This document shows positions 58,278 through 64,000 of a stretch of 64,000 nt of DNA, one piece after another. A program made the position numbers and the translations under genes. The stretch's first letter is position 1. Every line of letters starts with the position of its first letter. The stretch spans positions 44,113,260 through 44,177,259 of the forward strand of contig NC_081553.1 of the NCBI RefSeq assembly GCF_963082655.1. The letters are read 5' to 3'. The notes below the pieces were generated by a model that was given only the letters and a program-made list of their open reading frames with translations, ran no database searches and was not told the origin of the DNA. This DNA comes from Stomoxys calcitrans. Taxonomy: Eukaryota; Arthropoda; Insecta; Diptera; Muscidae.

Positions 58278-59066
58278 TGTTCAAGGTACGTTTGAACATG
58301 AAGTCATGTGCACCCATGTGCAGACATGCGTTCACGTATGCACATGACCCACTGTGCATAACGGTACATTGAAGTAAGTTCTTAATCGCTGATTCCGCCT
58401 TGATTTCATATTTGTTTACCTGGAATTGTTGCTTGTAGCTTGGAAAGTTGACCGTTTTCGCGGGGTCCAAGTGACAAGCAACAACCAGAAAAAAGATCAG
58501 TCTCGTTTTAAATCTCAAACCCGCGCATCGTATTCTCTCCCCCTCAAAGTGAAAACCCAAGTGAAGTGAAAAGTAAAAAGTGAACATACATACAAACATA
58601 TATAACTAGAGTGAACATTGCAACAATAAACTTTGAAACAGTGAACTAATATATTTAACATTTTAGATACAAAGTGACACAATAACAACCGACTCAAAAA
58701 CCAAATCTACACTCGACCCACAATTGCAACATCACAACAACCATAAGTGCGGGACACAACATACAACACCAACTAATTCTAATATTGCAAACCCCCCACC
58801 TGTTAAATACAATGTCTATCTACTACAATCAACTATACTCATAATTTAAATTTTAATCTACTTACTACTGCTACTTAAATCTATGAATTGTGCTATCTAA
58901 ACCTAAATATTTGCTACTTAAACACTACGATCTACTTATAACTAATGAATTTAAATAACATAGAAAAGAACATCACAATAAACAATCACCACCACATTTG
59001 AATTTTAAACATAAAACTTCCTATGTTTTATTTCGGAAGGCAAAACCCTTAGTTTGAACCCAAACA
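58278..59066 (+). repeat. 5' LTR of the BEL/Pao element
   Basis: 789 bp starting TGTTCAAGG at the Helentron breakpoint and ending CCCAAACA two bases before the primer binding site, with TGTT...AACA as terminal inverted repeat. It is AT-rich with CA-rich runs. The matching 3' LTR lies beyond the window, so length and ends rest on breakpoint, PBS position and end symmetry. Confidence 0.75.
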
Positions 59067-59068
59067 TT

Positions 59069-59086
59069 TGGTCCTTCGAACCGGAT
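59069..59086 (+). other. primer binding site, tRNA-Tyr type
   Basis: TGGTCCTTCGAACCGGAT is complementary to the 3' end of fly tRNA-Tyr as I recall it (including CCA), with eleven matching bases, one mismatch and six more matches. It lies two bases after the LTR end, the expected place. Confidence 0.7.
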
Positions 59087-61280
59087 AAGTGGTTTTTTTA
59101 AATAATTAAAAAACCAAAAATCAAAAAAAATTTTCTGTTTTCTGCCCAAAAATAATTCATTTTCATTTCAAAAGACCCAGTGACCGAAACACAAAAAATT
59201 CGCAACAACAAAAGTGCAGTGACCCACCAATTAAAAGCAAAAGTAATAGAGAAAAGTGCGAAAAAAGGGTTGGTTACACACAACCGTACATACAGACACG
59301 TATGGACGGACGGCCAACATAAAACAAGTCACAAAACACATATAAAAGGAATTTGACCATAGTTATTAAAAGCAACACAAAAAAAAAAATAATTTTTTTA
59401 TTTATTAAGCGGCTTCGGAAACCCATAATTTGTTTTCTGGATTTATTTTATTAATTTCTTGATAAAATAATCCAACCAAAGCGGTATCAAAAAGAAATAA
59501 ACAAAAAAAAAAGAATAACACAGTTGCAAAGGACAAGAAGACTCATACAAAATAAAAGATAATTAAATCAACAGGGTGACCCGAAGAAAATAAAAATAAT
59601 TAAATTAAATTTGTAATTTGCAAAAATTAATTAAATTTTGTTATAAACCATTAGAAAAGTGTTACAGTGACCCAAAAAACGTAAAGTGACCCGCACAGTG
59701 GAACAGAAGTGGAAAAAAGTGGAATTTCAAAAATTATAAAAAATCAAAAAATTTTAAATTGTTGAAAGAAGTTTCTTTGTGTTAAAATGATAAAAAAGAG
59801 CTAAAAAATTGAAAAATTTAACAATTTATCGTCCAACCCAAAAATTTATGTTAATTTTTTTCTACATATTTTGAAAAATTTTTTTCTCTAAAAATCATAA
59901 ATTTTTCAGTATTTTAACTTAAAACACAAATTAGAGTGTTAAAACAGAATTATGGGTTGCTCGATAAATTTGTAAATTTTATCCCAAACTAATTCTTTCT
60001 TTTTCTATCAAACATAAAATATTGTGCATTTTCAAAAAACTCCAACAAAATCAAATTCGTGCGTTCCGTGTAAAAACACAAAAACAAAATCTACGCTCTG
60101 GGATAAAAACGGAAAAACCCGCTACAACGGTTAAATTCCCAAAACTTCATCAAATCAAAAACACTAAAACAACAAAATCCAAGACTCTAACGACACAAAG
60201 CTACAAAAATTGCAAAAGGCGCCAACACACAATTCTGGACCCAAGCCAAGCGCCCACCTACACACACACACACATACACACACATCAAAAAAGAAGCTTC
60301 AAAGTGAGTACCATTTTGTTTTTCTATTAAAGTGCGCTTGGGTATTACGTCATACATAACCTTTTTTTCAAAAAAGGAAAAGTTCATACATTTACCCAGC
60401 GTACTTTAATATTGTTTTTGATCGTTTTCTGATTATGAATCGCTAATTCGGTTGTCTGATTAATTTTGACCCAAATTAATTTGATCCAAGTGAATTTGAC
60501 CCAATATAGCAGACCCTACTTTCAAGGCAGTGTGTAGGATTTTCGGGACAGACATCCACGAGATTTTTTGTTGAAATTTTTTATAAAGAAAAGGAAAAGT
60601 GTCTAAGAAAAATCGAAGTGCTTTTAGAAAAGAAGAAGTTTTTTTTATCAAGAATTGTTTTTGTGTGAGAAATAACGAAAATAATATTGCGTGCTGGCCT
60701 CATTTGTCTTCGAAATTTTAAAACTTCATTCTATTGCACAAATTTAAGTGGAAACGGTCGGAAAGGACTGTGGTTGTTTGTGCAATCCTTTGTTGTTTTT
60801 TATACAGAAAGCAAATTGACCCAACGAGTCAAAGCAGTATTATTGTAAAGAATCATCTAGTTCTGTATGCCAAATTTTGAAAAGTGAAAGTTTAATTTTT
60901 TTTGGAGAAAAATAAATTTTTTTTTTTTTGCAACTTTAATTCGAGCGGAATTAAATTGCTGGTGTATTGCGATTTGAAAGGAAAATTTTTCTTACAATTT
61001 TTTGCGGCTATTGTATAATCGATATCATCAGAAATATTAACCTGTTTTTTTTCTAGTGACCCAGATAAAACATTTATTACGAATTTTGTAAAAAGTTTCA
61101 GGTTTGACCCTTAGATATTTGACCCATCATCAAGACACACATTTTTTTCTTCGCATTAGGTTTTTTAGAAATAGATTTGATTTCTACAAATAACCAGTTT
61201 TTTTGGACATTTTGTTGTAGATTTTTCCGTGGTTTTATAGTTTTTGAACCTATTTAAAACATATACAAGCCAATTACAAA
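59087..61280 (+). other. long leader of the BEL/Pao element with a possible intron
   Basis: 2.2 kb between PBS and Gag start with many short upstream ATGs and no conserved frame (the 102-codon frame at 60022 is lysine/asparagine-rich low complexity). A good donor AAA/GTGAGTACC at 60304 and an acceptor TTTTTTTTCTAG ending at 61056 would remove 753 nt. Eleven of the fifteen untranslated GACCC motifs before the ORF lie at or after 59578. Confidence 0.5.
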
Positions 61281-64000
61281 ATGGATAAGAATTTACGCGA
61301 AAAATTTGTAAACTGTGTGAATGATTTAGTAGATTTTGAAAGCGTTTACTCCGCGGCTAAGTCAGATGATAATATACATTCGTTAGAAATCACGCGGGTA
61401 GAACTCAATTCTTTATGGGATCAAATCAAGAAGGCATACTTAGATTGTAGGGACCGCATTCCGGAAAAGGATGAGACACCTATAGATAAAACTAAACTTC
61501 GAAATAATTACAAACAGGCACTAGAAACTTATAAACGGTGTTTAAGCTCTCTTAACGGAGAAATTTTGGCCCTTAACGAGCAACAAGATCAAGAAAAACA
61601 GGAGAGAATATCGATGACCCAACAGCGAGACAATAATGATTTTTCACCAGCTCTAAGATTGCCGCCCTGTGACACAGATGTTTTTAAAGGGGGATATCGC
61701 GAATGGCCCACCTTTAGGGACTTATTTTCAGCAATTTACATTAACAATTCAAAATTAAGTAAAGTCGAGAAGTTGTTTCACTTAACCCAGAAAACAGCAG
61801 GAGAAGCCCGCGAAATAATTTCCAATGTTCCACTGACCCATGAGGGTTTCGACATAGCGTGGAGAAATCTCGTTCATAGGTACGAAAATAAACGCATGCA
61901 GGTAAATGAGCAATTGCGAGCTCTTTTTAATTTACCTTCGGTTTCCGTTGATAACGCGTCAACAATCCAGAAATTACAGCGCACTATAGGTAGTTGTACC
62001 CAAACTTTACAGACCCTTGAAGTAGAAACGGGGGGATGGGACCCAATCTTAGTTTATCTTGTGTCAACCAAACTACCAAGAATATTTTTAGAAGAATTCG
62101 AAAGCAGCCTAGCAGATTGTTCGTCTCTTCCATCGTGGAATCAACTAGATGTATTTTTGACCCATAAATTCAAGACCCTAGAATCAGTCGGCAATATCAA
62201 GCCACAATATTCGAGATATAATCAACCCAGATCGGAGTACGATAAGCGGGAAAAGCGAGTTAATAGTTTTCAAACAAATGTAAATCCCAATTTCAAGAAC
62301 ACGGGCTCAAGACCCAGCAACAACACACAATCACACTATAATGCTCAGAATAACAAACCGGTTTGTCAACTTTGTAAATCCAATCATTCTTTGCGAGAAT
62401 GTCCTCAATTTCTAGAAAGGTCGATCAACGATCGAATAAACATTGTTAAGACAGGTCATCTTTGCTATAACTGCCTTTCTTCGGATCATGGAGTCAGGGA
62501 GTGTAAAAGTCGTTTTAGTTGTAGGGAATGTAGTCAACGACACCACAGTTTGATACATAAAGGCAACCAGAGCCAGTACCCTACAACAGGCACACACCAA
62601 CGAGGCGGAGCACGACCTAGCACCAGTGCTGCCGCTCTCAACACTTTAGTTCAACCCGGTAGACAGGAAGCACGACCTAGCACCAGTGCTACTGATCCTA
62701 CCACCCTAGCTCAACCGGTTAGCGAATACGCACGCCCTAGTACCAGTGCTGCCGCTTCAACCACCCTAGTACAACCATCGGTATCGCCAAATATACAGTC
62801 CACACCTTGTTTAGAAGCACCTTGTTCAACGACTTTGACACTTCAGGAAATCAGACCCACTCCGCAACCCAAAGAGACACTTTTGTTCACAGCAATAGTT
62901 CAAATCAAATCTAGAGGACATAGATATGATGCCAGGGCAATCATCGATCCTGGGTCACAATCAACTTTCATATCAGAAAAAATTAGAAACAAATTGCAAC
63001 TTCCAACAGTTAAGAATTTAATTCACGTCACAGGTTTAAGCGACGCAGTTTCTGAAACATCGACAAAAGCTTGCGTCTTCAATCTTTGCTCACGAGTAAA
63101 TCCTAGTTTTGAGCTGGAGGTTTGGGCACCAGTCTTAAAGACCCTACCTTCTCATTTACCAACACACAATTTAAGGCAAAATCAATTTGGAGATTTTGCA
63201 CACCTTAGTCTCGCGGACCCCCGATTCTTTGAAAGTCGACCCGTGGACATGTTAATCGGATTAGATATTGGACCCCTTATATTCACAAAAGGCGGTACTA
63301 TGAAATCCTTTGGATCACTTATAGCGCAGGACACCGTTTTTGGGTGGATCATAGGAGGACCCATTACGGAAGACCCTAAATCCGACAGACAAATCACACT
63401 TTATAGTGCATCATCATTAGAAAAGATAATCACTCGCTTTTGGGAGGTGGAAGAGACCCCAAAAAAGGTTTTGAGGTCAGCAGAAGATATTTATTGCGAA
63501 AATAATTACAAAAATACAACACGACGTAATGAGGCGGGGAGATATATCGTAACTTTACCTTTTAAAAGCTGTTCAGAGATCGGTTCATCTAGGAACATCG
63601 CATTGGCACAGTTTCATAGAATGGAGAAAAAGTTGTCTAAGACCCCGGATATTAAAGCACATTATGATGCAGCCATATTAGAGTATTTGGAATTAGGACA
63701 CATGAGGAAGGTAGACCCAAACAGCGTATACAAGACCCCTCACTACTACTTACCTCACCATGCAGTTATCAAACCAGATAGGGTTACCACAAAACTTAGA
63801 GTGGTTTTTAACGCATCTAGCCCAACATCAAACAAGAAAAGTCTTAACGATATCTTACATACAGGACCCATACTTCAGCAAGACCTTGTGCTACAAGTGT
63901 TGAAATGGAGATTTTTTAAGTACGTCTTCAATGCAGACGTGACAAAAATGTATCGTCAGATCTTAGTAGACCCCAATCAAACAGCTTTTCAAAGAATTCT
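61281..64000 (+). CDS. BEL/Pao Gag-protease-reverse transcriptase polyprotein, partial
   Basis: Starts with ATG at 61281 (MDKNLREKF) and is open for 906 codons to the window end. Residues about 130-320 form the Gag capsid-like region (FKGGYREWPTFRDLF near 135). Three zinc knuckles follow: CQLCKSNHSLREC (362-374), CYNCLSSDHGVREC (395-408) and CRECSQRHHSLIH (414-426). Residues 444-503 are three 20-residue repeats rich in Pro, Ser and Thr. The protease has the DPG triad at 556-558 (ARAIIDPGSQ) and a second conserved block, DMLIGLDI. The RT begins around 821 with YLPHHAVIKP, continues with LRVVFNASS, and reaches the first catalytic aspartate in FNADVTKMYRQI (D886). The YxDD box, RNase H and integrase are outside the window. 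All three Gag and protease parts sit in one frame, as usual for this superfamily. Confidence 0.9.
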   Translation, partial: MDKNLREKFVNCVNDLVDFESVYSAAKSDDNIHSLEITRVELNSLWDQIKKAYLDCRDRIPEKDETPIDKTKLRNNYKQALETYKRCLSSLNGEILALNEQQDQEKQERISMTQQRDNNDFSPALRLPPCDTDVFKGGYREWPTFRDLFSAIYINNSKLSKVEKLFHLTQKTAGEAREIISNVPLTHEGFDIAWRNLVHRYENKRMQVNEQLRALFNLPSVSVDNASTIQKLQRTIGSCTQTLQTLEVETGGWDPILVYLVSTKLPRIFLEEFESSLADCSSLPSWNQLDVFLTHKFKTLESVGNIKPQYSRYNQPRSEYDKREKRVNSFQTNVNPNFKNTGSRPSNNTQSHYNAQNNKPVCQLCKSNHSLRECPQFLERSINDRINIVKTGHLCYNCLSSDHGVRECKSRFSCRECSQRHHSLIHKGNQSQYPTTGTHQRGGARPSTSAAALNTLVQPGRQEARPSTSATDPTTLAQPVSEYARPSTSAAASTTLVQPSVSPNIQSTPCLEAPCSTTLTLQEIRPTPQPKETLLFTAIVQIKSRGHRYDARAIIDPGSQSTFISEKIRNKLQLPTVKNLIHVTGLSDAVSETSTKACVFNLCSRVNPSFELEVWAPVLKTLPSHLPTHNLRQNQFGDFAHLSLADPRFFESRPVDMLIGLDIGPLIFTKGGTMKSFGSLIAQDTVFGWIIGGPITEDPKSDRQITLYSASSLEKIITRFWEVEETPKKVLRSAEDIYCENNYKNTTRRNEAGRYIVTLPFKSCSEIGSSRNIALAQFHRMEKKLSKTPDIKAHYDAAILEYLELGHMRKVDPNSVYKTPHYYLPHHAVIKPDRVTTKLRVVFNASSPTSNKKSLNDILHTGPILQQDLVLQVLKWRFFKYVFNADVTKMYRQILVDPNQTAFQRI
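62610..62789 (+). repeat. three in-frame 60-bp repeats at the Gag-protease junction
   Basis: Units start at 62610, 62670 and 62730 with GCACGACCTAGCACCAGTGC or a one-base variant. Each encodes a 20-residue unit beginning ARPSTSA and containing TLVQP or TLAQP. It follows the zinc knuckles and is probably a flexible linker. Confidence 0.85.

Larger units (their letters stand above)
58278..64000 (+). mobile_element. BEL/Pao LTR retrotransposon, 5' part (continues past the window)
   Basis: Ordered features: 5' LTR 58278-59066, primer binding site 59069-59086, leader to 61280, and an open Gag-protease-RT frame from 61281 to the window end. The protein features (three zinc knuckles with a final CX2C...HH...H type, a DPGSQ protease, the YLPHHAVIKP and RVVFNAS RT blocks) place it in BEL/Pao and not gypsy or copia. 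The frame has no stop or frameshift in 906 codons, so the copy is young. The sense strand is enriched in GACCC. Confidence 0.9.

Noticed and set aside
60022..60330. 102-codon frame in the BEL leader
   Set aside because: Lysine, threonine and asparagine-rich low complexity without domain; it lies upstream of a clear Gag start and ends at the candidate splice donor.

Overview
The window looks like a piece of a large, repeat-filled fly genome, most likely a muscid such as Stomoxys or Musca. Support comes from four short-intron genes with TATA plus Initiator promoters, and from dense DINE-1/mini-me-like Helentron copies carrying the dipteran core (a GTCC/GTCT-rich block after an AAGTATATATATTC-like stretch). 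tRNA-derived SINEs and a BEL/Pao retrotransposon are also present. Species assignment is inference.

Host genes: only four convincing cellular genes are seen, all paralogues of one family (2887-3903 plus; 9538-10505, 17671-18658 and 25406-26502 minus). Each has three exons, all phase 0. Exon 1 encodes exactly 20 residues, essentially the signal peptide. The predicted secreted proteins are 284-292 residues with ten cysteines in conserved positions and many N-glycosylation sequons. They resemble the dipteran TsetseEP/DUF725 class of secreted, often midgut, proteins, but this naming rests on memory of the family and not on a search. The genes lie about 7-8 kb apart, separated by transposable elements.

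Repeats: most of the remaining sequence is Helentron-like. A typical copy starts with a short stem-loop (TATACCC...GGGTATA), carries the GTCC-rich core, then an array of 152-153 bp monomers, and ends with a perfect 10-bp hairpin (AAGTTCGGCC/GGCCGAACTT or a variant) followed by a T-rich end closing in CTTGTT. I use local labels: A (TATACCCACCACC start), B (TATACCCTCCACC start), C and E (diverged), D (a family with a GTGTAGGGTAT start). Two full-length copies of about 967 bp inserted cleanly into other repeats and so define the ends. A different element, labelled CTAG (starts CTAGCTGACCCGGGCCCGC, about 120-bp internal repeats), occurs three times. Nested in these are seven SINE-1 loci, one small tRNA-like SINE, three near-identical mariner-type MITEs, one hAT-type MITE with a perfect 8-bp duplication, two other MITEs, and a 592-bp foldback derivative of a DDE transposon.

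Right end: at 58278 a BEL/Pao LTR retrotransposon has inserted into a Helentron and runs off the window. It has a 789-bp 5' LTR (TGTT...AACA), a primer binding site matching the 3' end of tRNA-Tyr with one mismatch, a 2.2-kb leader and an open Gag-protease-RT frame of at least 906 codons. Its most striking property is a one-strand excess of the pentamer GACCC: 35 on the sense strand against 2 on the other. The motif occurs in leader and coding region and in all three codon phases.
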